Assembly: GCA_009841015.1 (NCBI GenBank) | Contig: VXMQ01000003.1 | Location: 1 to 47,987, forward strand | Reading direction: 5' to 3' | DNA length: 47,987 nucleotides | Source: Candidatus Palauibacter denitrificans | Lineage (GTDB): Bacteria; Gemmatimonadota; Gemmatimonadetes; Palauibacterales; Palauibacteraceae | Shown: positions 26,915 to 35,604 of the stretch, one piece after another | Numbering within the stretch: position 1 is the stretch's first letter | Layout: each line of letters opens with the position of its first letter | Made by a program: the position numbers and the translations under genes | The notes under the pieces: model-generated | What the model was told of the DNA's origin: nothing | The model's database searches: none | What the model saw: the letters and a program-made list of their open reading frames with translations, nothing else

Positions 26915-29900
26915 TCAGCGGGACGTCACGCCCGGCAGCCCCTCCGGCTCGTCGTCCCACCACCAGAGCGGGGCCAGCGGCCGCTGCCGGGGGTGGATCT
27001 CGTCCAGCGTATCCGCGTCGTACAGGCGCCCATTGAACATCACCTGTTCGATCGCGTTCGTGTTGCGAAGGTCGTCGAGCGGGTTCGCCGCCAGGATCAC
27101 GAGATCGGCGAGCTTGCCCGCCTCGATGGAGCCCAGGTCGCGATCGAGGCCGATCGCTTCGGCGCCGAAGATCGTGGCCGTGCGCAGCGCGTCGTGCTCA
27201 TCCATGTCGTCGGCCGCCATCGCCCACAGCTCCCAGTGGTAGCCGAGCCCCTGCAACTGGCCGTGGCTCCCCACGCCCGCCTTGCCCCCCGCGTCGACGA
27301 GGTTCCTGACGAACTCCCCGTGTTGCACGAACACGTGCTGGTCCTCGCGGAACCACTGAGGCCGGCGCAGGGTGCGCGAGTCCACCTCATCGTGTGGGAC
27401 GAAGCGGCGCAGCTTCGGATCGTCGTGCGGGTTCTCGCGGGAATAGAAGTAGTTCTCCGCCCACGGGCCCCCGTACGACACCAGCAGCGTCGGCGTGTAG
27501 ACCCGACCCGTCTCGGCGAAGAGCCGCACGTAGTCCTCATACACCGGGAAGACGGGGATCGAGTGCTCGAGCCCCGGATATCCGTCGATCGTCTCGGTGA
27601 GGTTCTGCCGGAGGTTGAGCGAGCCCTCCGTCGTCGGCATGAGCCCGAGTTCGCGCGCCGCCATGATGATGTGCTGCCGGCCCTTCCGCGCCGCGGCCAC
27701 GTACATCTTGATCGTCTTCGTGTCGAAGTAGTCGGCGTAGCGGGAGAGGACGTTCCTCGCCTCTTCCTCCGTGTCGATCCCGTCCTGCCAGAAGACGCCC
27801 GGCCCGGTCGAGTAGACCCGCGGCCCGAGCACGCTCCCGGTGCGGACCATGTCCGCGTACGAGAGGACTTCCGTGTTCCCGGTCTGCGGATCCCGGGTCG
27901 TCGTCACGCCGTACGCGAGGTTGGCGAGGTACGGCCACACGTCCGTGCGGTGGAGCTGGTCGCGGGCCCGCAGGTGCGCGTGCGTGTCCACGTATCCCGG
28001 CACGACCGTCCGGCCGCTGATGTCGAAGACGACGGCATCTTCCGGCACGGCGACCGAACCGCTCGCGCCCACCGCCTCGATCCGGTTGTTCCGGACCACG
28101 ATGTCCGCGTTCTCGATGACCTCGTCACCGTTCATCGTGATCGCGCGCCCGCCGCGGAGCACCGCGACGCCCGTGGGGATGTCGCGCGGCGCGTCGATGA
28201 GGATGCGGTGTTCCTCCGCCCGGTAGCCCTCGTCCTCCTCTTCTTCTTCGGCTTCCTCTTCCTCTTCCTCCTCGGCCGCTCCGGCCTCCTCGTCCGTCTC
28301 ATCGACATCTTCGGCCGCTTCGGCCGCCTCCACGCTGTCCTGGTACGCTCGCGCGGCGTCGAGGTCATAGGAGAAGTGGGCGTTGCCGAGCGAGAAGTGC
28401 ACCGTGCGGCCGTCGCCGCTCCAGGCGGGGAACTCGCCGCCGATATCGGTGACGCGGCGCGCGGGGAGGGAGGCGTTGTCCGGGTTGGAGACGTTGATCG
28501 TCGGCGTCACGCCGGCGCGTGGTACCGTAACGGTGTAGATCTCGCGCTGGATCTCCGCGAGCGCCTGGTCGCCGCGCGGCGCCATCTCGATGGTCGAGGG
28601 GGAGAGGCCCTGCGTCGAACCCTGCGGCGTGGGTCCGCGCACCTTCACATGCTCCTTCTCGTCCGTCCCATCCCATCGAATCGAGACCAGGGCGTCGGGG
28701 AAACGGAAGAGATGGATGCGGTCGTTCTCTTCCACGAAGTGGGGATTCGCCCGTCCGTCCGTGGGCGCGATGAGCGTCGCCGGCCCGCCGCCGTCGCCGT
28801 CCGGGTCGGCGGACACCCACACGATCTCGGTGCCCGGCGCGCCTCCCTCGCCCTGCGTCTCGTAGGCCCGCGCGAACCCCCGCACGGCGACGATCCGGTC
28901 GCCCGGCCCCCACGCGGGGGCGAAGTACGTCGCCGCGTCGCGCGTGAGCCGCACCGGGTCCCCGCCGCCGCTCCGCACCTTGTAGAGATGTCCCGCGTTC
29001 CCGTCCCACGTCGAGTACGCGATCCACGCGCCGTCCGGCGACCAGGTTGCGAAGTGCTCCGACATGTCCGCGTCCGTGAGACGCTCGGGGTTCGACCCGT
29101 CCGGGCCCGACACCCAGAGACGGTCCAGCGCCGTGAAGGCGAGCCGGTCGCCGGACGGGGAGGGCGCCGCATCGCGGATCTGGCGCACGGTGAAGGTCGG
29201 CGTGTCCTCGATCGGGTAGTCGAAGTCGACCCGCGGTCCCAGCGCGAGGTCGAACTGCACCCGGAAGGGGATCTCCTCGGCGCCGCCCCCCTCGACCGGG
29301 AGCTTCCAGATCTTCCCGCCATAGGAGGCGACGAGGTGCCGCGAATCGGGCGTGAACGACATGCCGGGGAGCACGTCCAGCGTGGCCCGCGACTCCTGGT
29401 CGTCGTGCTGGACGGGATAGGCGAGCCAGCGTTCGTCGCCGCTCTCGAGGTCCCGGATGATGAGCCCGGTGTGGGCCTCGTGGCGCGTTCCGAACACGAG
29501 CCAGCGGCCGTCGGGCGAGAGCACGGGCCGGATCGCGGAGCCGTACCGCGAGGAGCGAGTGTATCGCTCGCCCGACTCGCGGTCGTACGCCTCGAGCTGG
29601 TACTGCGGGAACTGGGCGTTGTACGTCCAGTCGCCGGTGCGGCGCGCGTACCAGATGTAGCGCCCGTCCGGGGAGACCGCGGCGCCGAGCATCTTCAGGT
29701 TTTCGGGCTCCGAGACGAGTTCGATCCCGCTCCCGCCGTCCACGTGGAACATCTTGAGCTTCGGCAGCCCGCCGCCGCGGAAGCCGCCCATCGACGCCAC
29801 GATGTAGTCCCCGTCCGGAAGCCACTCGGGAGACTCGGCGCGATTCGCCGCCCCCCTGGAGATCTGCGTCCTGTCGGAGCCGTCGAGCGAGCGGATCCAG

Positions 29901-30286
29901 ATGTTCTGCCCGCCGTCGTAATCGGAGGTGTAGACGATCCGCGCACCATCCGGAGAGAAGCGGGGCTGCGCGTCGAAGGCCATCCCGGACGTGAGCTGCG
30001 TCGCATCCCCGCCGCCGATCGGGATGGTGAAGAGGTTCCCGAGATAATCGAAGACGATCGTCTCGCCGTCCGGACTCACGTCGAGAGAAATCCAGCTCCC
30101 CTCGGTCATGTCCATGGCGACGGTGCGATCGACCGGCAGCGGCAGATCCTCGTTCTCCGGCCCTTCGGCCCCATTCGGAGCTTCCTGTGCGGCGGTCGCT
30201 CCCGCTCCGGCGAGAAAGAATGCAACGGAGAGACCGCACGAGGCGACGGCACGGAACGCGGCGGTAATGAACGACGGCTTCCTCAT
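26915..30286 (-). CDS. exported TolB-propeller / amidohydrolase fusion
   Basis: 1123-aa exported protein; ATG 30286 with GGGAG upstream and a signal peptide ending in GATAAQE. Residues about 45-690 carry PD40/TolB-like repeats (LSPDGRWLVFGTRHE, WSPDGAWIAYSTWDG, FSPDGARIVYTSDYD). A strongly acidic linker encoded near 28230-28311 follows. The C-terminal amidohydrolase has VVPGYVDTHAHLRAR with the HxH metal ligands, further His in GLEHSIPVFP and GVGSHGQLQGLG, and ends in GSIEAGKLADLVILAANP. Such fusions are usually annotated as amidohydrolase and could act on di- or cyclic peptides. It lies behind a divergent promoter shared with the FMN reductase. Confidence 0.92.
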   Translation of the reverse strand: MRKPSFITAAFRAVASCGLSVAFFLAGAGATAAQEAPNGAEGPENEDLPLPVDRTVAMDMTEGSWISLDVSPDGETIVFDYLGNLFTIPIGGGDATQLTSGMAFDAQPRFSPDGARIVYTSDYDGGQNIWIRSLDGSDRTQISRGAANRAESPEWLPDGDYIVASMGGFRGGGLPKLKMFHVDGGSGIELVSEPENLKMLGAAVSPDGRYIWYARRTGDWTYNAQFPQYQLEAYDRESGERYTRSSRYGSAIRPVLSPDGRWLVFGTRHEAHTGLIIRDLESGDERWLAYPVQHDDQESRATLDVLPGMSFTPDSRHLVASYGGKIWKLPVEGGGAEEIPFRVQFDLALGPRVDFDYPIEDTPTFTVRQIRDAAPSPSGDRLAFTALDRLWVSGPDGSNPERLTDADMSEHFATWSPDGAWIAYSTWDGNAGHLYKVRSGGGDPVRLTRDAATYFAPAWGPGDRIVAVRGFARAYETQGEGGAPGTEIVWVSADPDGDGGGPATLIAPTDGRANPHFVEENDRIHLFRFPDALVSIRWDGTDEKEHVKVRGPTPQGSTQGLSPSTIEMAPRGDQALAEIQREIYTVTVPRAGVTPTINVSNPDNASLPARRVTDIGGEFPAWSGDGRTVHFSLGNAHFSYDLDAARAYQDSVEAAEAAEDVDETDEEAGAAEEEEEEEAEEEEEDEGYRAEEHRILIDAPRDIPTGVAVLRGGRAITMNGDEVIENADIVVRNNRIEAVGASGSVAVPEDAVVFDISGRTVVPGYVDTHAHLRARDQLHRTDVWPYLANLAYGVTTTRDPQTGNTEVLSYADMVRTGSVLGPRVYSTGPGVFWQDGIDTEEEARNVLSRYADYFDTKTIKMYVAAARKGRQHIIMAARELGLMPTTEGSLNLRQNLTETIDGYPGLEHSIPVFPVYEDYVRLFAETGRVYTPTLLVSYGGPWAENYFYSRENPHDDPKLRRFVPHDEVDSRTLRRPQWFREDQHVFVQHGEFVRNLVDAGGKAGVGSHGQLQGLGYHWELWAMAADDMDEHDALRTATIFGAEAIGLDRDLGSIEAGKLADLVILAANPLDDLRNTNAIEQVMFNGRLYDADTLDEIHPRQRPLAPLWWWDDEPEGLPGVTSR
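28230..28311 (-). repeat. poly-Glu linker within the TolB/amidohydrolase protein
   Basis: About 27 codons, nearly all GAA/GAG or GAC, separate the propeller from the amidohydrolase. On the + strand this is a CTC/TTC-rich run prone to slippage. It parallels the acidic linker of the BNR protein at 15627-15764. Confidence 0.75.
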
Positions 30287-30384
30287 CGGACGACTCCCGG
30301 GAATGTTGACCTTGGCCTGGGCATGTGCTCGACGGGCACGTTGCGGTTTGCGCGGCGTGCCGCGGCCATGCACTCTCCCGTCCC

Positions 30385-30939
30385 ATGAATCATATCTCCC
30401 TGCTCGCCATTGCGGGCAGTTGCCGCCGACGGTCGTTCAATCGGGCGCTTCTGCGGGCCGCCATCGCGCGGGCGCCGGAGGGCGTCGAGATCCGGGATTT
30501 CGATCCGTCGCGGTTGCCGTTCTACGACGGAGACGTGGAGGCTGCGGGCGATCCGGACGAGGTCGCGGAATTCAAGGCCGCCGTTCACGCGGCGGACCTG
30601 GTGCTGCTCGTGACGCCGGAGTACAACGGCGGTCTGCCGGCGGTGCTCAAGAACGCGGTGGACTGGGGGTCGCGGCCGCCGCGTCCTCAGGCGTGGGACG
30701 GGAAGCCGGTCGCGATCATGGGGGCGACGCCCGGCCGCCTGGGGACGGCGCTGGCCCAGCGCTCCCTGCGCGAATCGCTCGCGGGGCTGAACGCCCACGT
30801 GATGCCGCAGCCGCGGGTTCTGCTCTCGGGGGCGGGCGCCGTGTTCGACGACGACCTCGAACTGGCGGACGAAACGACCGGGAAGCATCTCGACAGGTTC
30901 ATGTCCGCCGCCGCAGAATGGGCACGTCGATTCCGCTGA
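30385..30939 (+). CDS. NAD(P)H-dependent FMN reductase family protein
   Basis: 184-aa flavodoxin-fold reductase starting at ATG 30385. The N-terminal strand and FMN phosphate loop read LLAIAGSCRRRSFNRALLRA, and the flavin-binding block is TPEYNGGLPAVLKNAVDWGSRP, which is diagnostic for the FMN_red family (PF03358, azoreductase/ArsH/chromate-reductase-like). The C-terminal helix is short. It would transfer electrons from NAD(P)H to FMN and then to quinones or metals. The dUTPase start overlaps its 3' end by 22 bases. It is divergent from the TolB/amidohydrolase gene. Confidence 0.93.
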   Translation: MNHISLLAIAGSCRRRSFNRALLRAAIARAPEGVEIRDFDPSRLPFYDGDVEAAGDPDEVAEFKAAVHAADLVLLVTPEYNGGLPAVLKNAVDWGSRPPRPQAWDGKPVAIMGATPGRLGTALAQRSLRESLAGLNAHVMPQPRVLLSGAGAVFDDDLELADETTGKHLDRFMSAAAEWARRFR

Positions 30940-31496
30940 ACGATCAGGCAGGTGGGGGAGAGGTTTTGTCCGACGCCGACGGCGCCCGTGTCATCTTCGA
31001 GAAACTGGCGGATGATGTTCGCGTTCCGACGCGAGCCACGGAGCAGTCGGCCGGATACGACATCCGGGCGCATCTCACGTGCGGGCCGGTTCGGGTCCAT
31101 CGGGGGGCCAACCGCAAGACCATCTCCGTCACCGCGACCTCAACGGGGAAGAGCGCCCCTTCGATCGCCCTCGAACCCGGCGACCGGGCGCTCGTGCCCA
31201 CGGGCTTCCGCGCCCGTCTGCCCGACGGCTACGAAGCGCAGATCCGCATGCGGTCGTCGCTCGCCTGGAAGCGCGGGCTCACGGTGCCCAACGCGCCCGG
31301 CACGGTGGACGCGGACTATCCGGACGAGTGGTTCGTCCTCGTTCTCAACTCGGCGCCGCACCCCATACGGATCGAACACGGCGAACGGATCGCCCAGGTC
31401 GTCCTTCACCGGTACCGGGTCGCGCGCTGGGAGGAGGGGCCGGTCGCGATCTCGACGGACCGCGCCGGCGGGCTCGGCAGCACCGGCAAACGCTAA
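30918..31496 (+). CDS. dut: dUTP diphosphatase
   Basis: 192-aa dUTPase (dUTP to dUMP and PPi) keeping uracil out of DNA. All five motifs are present: AGYDIRA (45-51), RSSLAWKRG (112-120), GTVDADY (128-134), GERIAQ (155-160) and the Gly-rich arm RAGGLGSTG (182-190). Motif 1 is followed by about 22 extra residues (TCGPVRVHRGANRKTISV and onward) compared with E. coli Dut. ATG 30918 is used; TTG 30966 has a better purine-rich site (GGGGGAG) and would give a 176-aa protein. It overlaps the FMN reductase gene and precedes a 31-aa membrane peptide. Confidence 0.95.
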   Translation: MGTSIPLNDQAGGGEVLSDADGARVIFEKLADDVRVPTRATEQSAGYDIRAHLTCGPVRVHRGANRKTISVTATSTGKSAPSIALEPGDRALVPTGFRARLPDGYEAQIRMRSSLAWKRGLTVPNAPGTVDADYPDEWFVLVLNSAPHPIRIEHGERIAQVVLHRYRVARWEEGPVAISTDRAGGLGSTGKR

Positions 31497-31508
31497 GGAG
31501 AAGACGCG

Positions 31509-31604
31509 ATGTCCGAACTGCAGGAATGGCTCCTCGCCATCCCCGTCCTGATCACGCTGCTCGTCATCTTCCTCGTCGAAGTCACCGGCTCGTCCAGGCG
31601 CTGA
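31509..31604 (+). CDS. 31-aa single-pass membrane peptide
   Basis: Very short gene with a strong ribosome site: AAGGAG lies 8 bases before ATG 31509, starting in the dut stop codon. The product is MSELQEWLLAIPVLITLLVI followed by FLVEVTGSSRR: a short polar start, one TM helix of about 18 residues with an acidic residue near its end, and a basic tail. The codons are GC-ending like the neighbours. I do not recognise a family. It lies 13 bases after dut, so it is probably co-expressed. Confidence 0.55.
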   Translation: MSELQEWLLAIPVLITLLVIFLVEVTGSSRR

Positions 31605-31638
31605 AGCGCCCTGCGCCGGCGAGGAAGCGACCGCCAGG

Positions 31639-32298
31639 CTAGCGGAACGGCTCGGGGCCGGGGCGCTCGAACGGTTCCGTTTCCTCCATGCGGTCGACTT
31701 CGATCGTGTCCGCGTGCGGGCAGGCGACCGAACGCGACGCGGCCCCCTCGACGATGAGATAGTCCCCGGTCGCGGCGTCTCCCAGGTTGCCGGCCAGCGT
31801 GTAGGCGTACCCGTCCCGGTCCTCGAACGTCACACAACCGTTCTCCTGCCCCGCGATCATGCCGGTGCGTTGGATCCGGCCCGCCTCATCCGTCACGTGG
31901 AACGGGTCGGAGAGCCCCGTGGGCGCGAAGTTCCCGTTGAAGATGATGAAGACGACCGCCCGGTCCCACGTCGCGGTCTCCGGCACGCTCACCGTGGCCC
32001 CGATCTCGCCGAACTCGCCCTGATCGCCGGTCCCGAGTTCCTCGAAGCCTGTGCCGATGGCTCCCAGGCCGACGACGACCCTCGCCTGGAGCGGGATGTT
32101 CTCGGTGTAGAGGCTGACCTCGGTGCCCGGCGGCCCGATGCGGGGCTCCATCGTCTGGATCTGGCGCAGAGAGTCGGGCGTGGCCGGGTTCGGGTGCGCC
32201 TGCGCGAACGCGTGGCCGGGGACGAGGAGCAGGATCGACAGCGCGCCTAGACCCGGGAAGGTGCGGACGGCGTCGCGTCGCGTCAGGAATCGAATCAT
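31639..32298 (-). CDS. exported protein with IPT-like and DUF5818-like domains
   Basis: 219-aa exported protein with ATG 32298 behind GGAGG. The signal peptide spans about residues 12-33 (ending GHAFAQA). The first half reads IQTMEPRIGPPGTEVSLYTE and resembles an IPT/TIG-type beta-sandwich start. The second half, GCVTFEDRDGYAYTLAGNLG through DYLIVEGAA and a SVACPHADTIEV end, resembles the DUF5818 pattern of small OB-like exported proteins. Two cysteines (in NGCVTF and SVACPH) may form a disulphide. Function is unknown. It is convergent with the 31-aa gene and lies upstream of tRNA-Leu on the other strand. Confidence 0.82.
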   Translation of the reverse strand: MIRFLTRRDAVRTFPGLGALSILLLVPGHAFAQAHPNPATPDSLRQIQTMEPRIGPPGTEVSLYTENIPLQARVVVGLGAIGTGFEELGTGDQGEFGEIGATVSVPETATWDRAVVFIIFNGNFAPTGLSDPFHVTDEAGRIQRTGMIAGQENGCVTFEDRDGYAYTLAGNLGDAATGDYLIVEGAASRSVACPHADTIEVDRMEETEPFERPGPEPFR

Positions 32299-32414
32299 GA
32301 TGGCCTCCGGGCGAAATCCTCATGTCCATGCTGGGTCCGGCGCCACCTAACCCGCAAGCGGAGGCGCTTCTGCCCCGGGTGCGGGCGAGGCGTTAGCTTT
32401 CGGATTCAGCGCGC

Positions 32415-32499
32415 GCCGGGGTGGCGGAATTGGCAGACGCATCGGACTTAAAATCCGAAGGGGTCCATCCCCGTGTGGGTTCGAGCCCCACCCCCGGCA
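32415..32499 (+). tRNA. tRNA-Leu(TAA)
   Basis: 85-nt type II tRNA. The acceptor stem is GCCGGGG pairing with CCCCGGC, followed by discriminator A at 32499. The anticodon arm is TCGGA-CTTAAAA-TCCGA with anticodon TAA. A long variable arm AGGGGTCCATCCCCG follows, and the T arm is GTGGG-TTCGAGC-CCCAC. The CCA end is not encoded. All arms pair fully. Nothing like an integrase or att duplication is seen near its 3' end. Confidence 0.98.
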
Positions 32500-32506
32500 T
32501 CTCCCG

Positions 32507-32547
32507 AACCGGAGTGCGGGGGGCGATCGCGCTCCCGCACTCCGGTT
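32507..32547 (+). terminator. strong hairpin after tRNA-Leu
   Basis: A perfect 14-bp inverted repeat, AACCGGAGTGCGGG (32507-32520) and CCCGCACTCCGGTT (32534-32547), with a 13-base loop that can partly pair. It begins 8 bases after the tRNA. Only TTTA follows on the + strand. It suits tRNA termination or bidirectional termination against the convergent TonB receptor gene. Confidence 0.7.
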
Positions 32548-32594
32548 TACGGCCAGCGGGCCGGTTGCGGCCGGTCAGCCCGGTCGGGACCCCG

Positions 32595-35528
32595 CTAGAA
32601 CGGGTTGAAGTCCCAGCGCATCCGGGCAAGGACGACGCGGCCGATCGCCGGCGCTCCCGCTATGCTCTGGTACGCCTGGTCGAAGACATTGGACACGTCC
32701 ACCTGGAACCAGAGGTCGTCGTACCCCGGGATACGGAAGCCGAAATTCGCGTCCAGCGTGGTGATGGCCGCGAGATCGCCCGCCCACGGTCCCGAGTTGA
32801 ACGGGAAGCCGTTCTGCGCCCGGAACCGCAGGCCGCCGTTGACGCCCGAATCGTCGTTCCGGTACGTGAGCGCTGCCGTCCCGCGCACCGTCGGCGAATT
32901 CAGCGAGACCTCGCTCAGGAGTTCGCCCGCCGTCTCGAAGGTGTTTCGACTGATGAACGAGAGAGACGTGGCCATCTCCAGTCGGTCGCTGAGGAGAAAA
33001 CCGGCGCCGAACTCGCCCCCCATCACGTCGAACCCGCCGGCGTCCTGGTATCCGGCCACGACCGTCGCGGCGGTGCCGCCGGCGCTCGTGGGAGTTACGG
33101 CCCCGAGCGGAATCTGCGCCGCCTGGTCCGCAATAAACTGCGCCGTCCCCAGCGCCTCTGCCTCGGTGGCGAACGCCACGCCGACGAGCTGTCGGAACAC
33201 GTTCGAGAGATAGGCCCCGAGCTGCGGACCGTTGAGGAAGACGTGCGGGGAGATGATCCGGAGGGGCGCGATGTAACTGTCGTAGCGGGTGAACCAGGCG
33301 TTGGCTCCGACGGAAACGTTGTCTCCGAACACGCCCTTGTACCCGAACTCGAACGTGTTGCGGACCGTCGGCCCCAGCGCCTCGATGTCCTGGAGGTTCG
33401 CGAGGTCGACCGCTTCGCAGAACGGGGGCGCCACGCATCCCGGGGGCGGCGCACCACCGCCCGCGACCTCCGTATCGAGCAGGAGCGCCAGCACGCCGAC
33501 CTGGTCCGCCGACGGAACGGGGATCAAGGGCACCAGCGCGGCCGCCTGCGGAAGGAGCGCGCCGATCAGGTTCGTAGCCGTAGCCCACAGCTGCGCCGTC
33601 GTCGTCGGCAGGAACTCGCGAGGGCTGCCGCCGCCCAGCACGTGGAAGGGCGACATGTGCATGGGGATCCCGTTCTCCCGCATGTACATGTGCCCGTTGC
33701 CCGCGGATCCCGTGGCCCGAAGGTCGTAGAAGAACGGCGTGCCCGTGATGGGGACCGTTCCTCCCGAGATGTCCAGGAACTGGTTCGTGGACGTGGGCGT
33801 CGAGAACGCCCGGTTGAACGTCAGCCGGAACGAGTTCGCAGCGTCCGGCTTGAAGACGAGCGCGGCGCGCGGCGAGAACACGGGATCCGCGAGGTTGCTG
33901 TTATGGTCGTACCTGAAGGCGCCCGTGAGATCGAACTTCGGGCTCAGGGCCCACTCCCACTGGAGGTAGCCGCCGACCTCCGTCGTCTGATCATCGTCCT
34001 CGAACTTTCCGTTGATCGTCCCATCGCTGTCCGGGTTCGTCCCCAGGTAATCCACCCCGTAGATGAGCCGGTGCGCCGATCCGATCCGTGACTGGTACTG
34101 CAACTGGCCGACCAACAGCGAGGAGTTATCGTAGATCGGACGGCCGGAGCGGAGGAGGAAGGCCTCGTCGTTCGTGTTGTAGTTGTAGAAGAGCTGCGCG
34201 AAGAGGTCCTTGTGCCGGAGGCGGGCCTGCCCGTAGGTGACGCCCCAGTTGGTGACGTTGGAGGCGCCCAGCCCCGTGAGCTCCGTCGCCTGCGCGGCGA
34301 CGTTGCGCCCGGCGGCGAGAATGAGCGACGTCCCCGGGGATGGCTCGAAGTCCATGCGCGCGTCCACGCCCCAGTTCCTGTGCCCGTCGTCGCGCCCCAT
34401 CGCCACGTTCCGGGCCGACTGCGCCAGCACGCCGTGATCCGCCGGATTCGTCAGGTCGAGTCCCGACGTGAACCCCTGGCAGGCCGGCGATGAGGGGTCG
34501 AAGCCGGCTCCGATACAGGCCTGGCCCGCGCCCTGCAACTGCGCCTCGACCAGGTCGTTGAAGACGTATTCGGTCGCGTCGAAGTACTGGCCCGAAATCT
34601 TGAATCCGAACTTGTCGCTGGGGGCCACGGCGATGCGTCCATCGAACTGGAACAGCCCGGCGTCCTCGCCCTGGATGGGGCCGCTGCCAAGAAGCCCCGC
34701 CTCGTCGCCCTGCTGACGGAGGCCGCCGCCCACCGAGAAGCTGGCGCCCGGCGAGCGAATCGGGGACTTCGTCATGTAGTGGACGACGCCGCCCGCTGCG
34801 TTCGGTCCGTAGAGCGCCGATCCGGGCCCGAGGACGGTCTCCACCCGCTCCATGTCCAGTTCCGACGTCGGGTTCAGATAGAAGAGGTTCACGCGCAGCG
34901 ACGGTACGCGCGCGATTCGGTTGTCCGTCATGAACAGCGTGCGGCCGGAGAAGACGTTGTTGAATCCGCGCAGCACCGCGGCGCGGCCGCGGATCCCCGT
35001 GCGGGCGACGTCGACGCCCGGCTGATGTTCCACGTGCTCGATCGGAGACGTCACCTGGCGTTCTTCGATGTCGCGCAGCGACACGACCTCGACCGCGGCC
35101 GGCGCCTCCAGCGCCTTCTCGTACGTGCGGGAGGTCGTCACCGTGAGCGGGTTCAGTTCGTAGGCCTGCTCCTCCATGGTCGTCGACAGGGACATCGACT
35201 GGCCGGCCGCGACGGTCTGCGACTCCATGACCACGGTCACCCAGCCCGGTGCGGTGAACCGGATCGAGTACGAGCCGGCCGACACCCCGTCGATGGCAAA
35301 GGTGCCGCCCGGGCCCGTGGTGGCCTGCGCCGCCACGGCGCCCTGCGCGTCCAGGACCTCGACCAGCACGGCCGCCAGGGGTGCGCCCGTGGCGTCATCC
35401 GTGACCGAACCTGCGATTCGACCCTGCGCCCACGCGGCGCCGGGGAGAGCCCCGAACGCGATGACCGCCGCCAGAAGCAAGGTGCCCCGCCCAGCATTAC
35501 GACCGAAACGAACTCCGGATCCCGTCAT
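32595..35528 (-). CDS. large TonB-dependent receptor with N-terminal carboxypeptidase-like domain
   Basis: 977-aa outer-membrane receptor starting at ATG 35528 with GGGAGG upstream. The signal peptide ends in GAAWAQG, and a carboxypeptidase-regulatory domain (residues about 35-115) follows. The plug has PIEHVEHQPGVDVARTGIRG, an RGFNNVFSGRTLFMTDNR segment and METVLGPGSALYGPNAAGGV. Gly/Pro-rich barrel loops contain cysteine pairs (QACIGAGFDPSSPACQG and PPPGCVAPPFCEAVD), suggesting disulphide-stabilised extracellular loops. The barrel ends VFDQAYQSIAG and terminal Phe. Nothing in the window indicates its ligand. Confidence 0.94.
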   Translation of the reverse strand: MTGSGVRFGRNAGRGTLLLAAVIAFGALPGAAWAQGRIAGSVTDDATGAPLAAVLVEVLDAQGAVAAQATTGPGGTFAIDGVSAGSYSIRFTAPGWVTVVMESQTVAAGQSMSLSTTMEEQAYELNPLTVTTSRTYEKALEAPAAVEVVSLRDIEERQVTSPIEHVEHQPGVDVARTGIRGRAAVLRGFNNVFSGRTLFMTDNRIARVPSLRVNLFYLNPTSELDMERVETVLGPGSALYGPNAAGGVVHYMTKSPIRSPGASFSVGGGLRQQGDEAGLLGSGPIQGEDAGLFQFDGRIAVAPSDKFGFKISGQYFDATEYVFNDLVEAQLQGAGQACIGAGFDPSSPACQGFTSGLDLTNPADHGVLAQSARNVAMGRDDGHRNWGVDARMDFEPSPGTSLILAAGRNVAAQATELTGLGASNVTNWGVTYGQARLRHKDLFAQLFYNYNTNDEAFLLRSGRPIYDNSSLLVGQLQYQSRIGSAHRLIYGVDYLGTNPDSDGTINGKFEDDDQTTEVGGYLQWEWALSPKFDLTGAFRYDHNSNLADPVFSPRAALVFKPDAANSFRLTFNRAFSTPTSTNQFLDISGGTVPITGTPFFYDLRATGSAGNGHMYMRENGIPMHMSPFHVLGGGSPREFLPTTTAQLWATATNLIGALLPQAAALVPLIPVPSADQVGVLALLLDTEVAGGGAPPPGCVAPPFCEAVDLANLQDIEALGPTVRNTFEFGYKGVFGDNVSVGANAWFTRYDSYIAPLRIISPHVFLNGPQLGAYLSNVFRQLVGVAFATEAEALGTAQFIADQAAQIPLGAVTPTSAGGTAATVVAGYQDAGGFDVMGGEFGAGFLLSDRLEMATSLSFISRNTFETAGELLSEVSLNSPTVRGTAALTYRNDDSGVNGGLRFRAQNGFPFNSGPWAGDLAAITTLDANFGFRIPGYDDLWFQVDVSNVFDQAYQSIAGAPAIGRVVLARMRWDFNPF

Positions 35529-35604
35529 CGCAAGCGCCTCCCGCCTCTCGGTTGAAACTGCCCGGCAGCTGTCCTCTACAAGCTAAGTGGAACCCCGGAT
35601 TCTG

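Noticed and set aside
26993..30388. 1131-aa + strand open frame across the TolB/amidohydrolase gene
   Set aside because: Antisense shadow caused by high GC; all domains lie on the minus strand.
32415..32547. tRNA-Leu as an integration site for a mobile element
   Set aside because: No integrase, no repeated tRNA 3' end and no foreign-looking genes follow.
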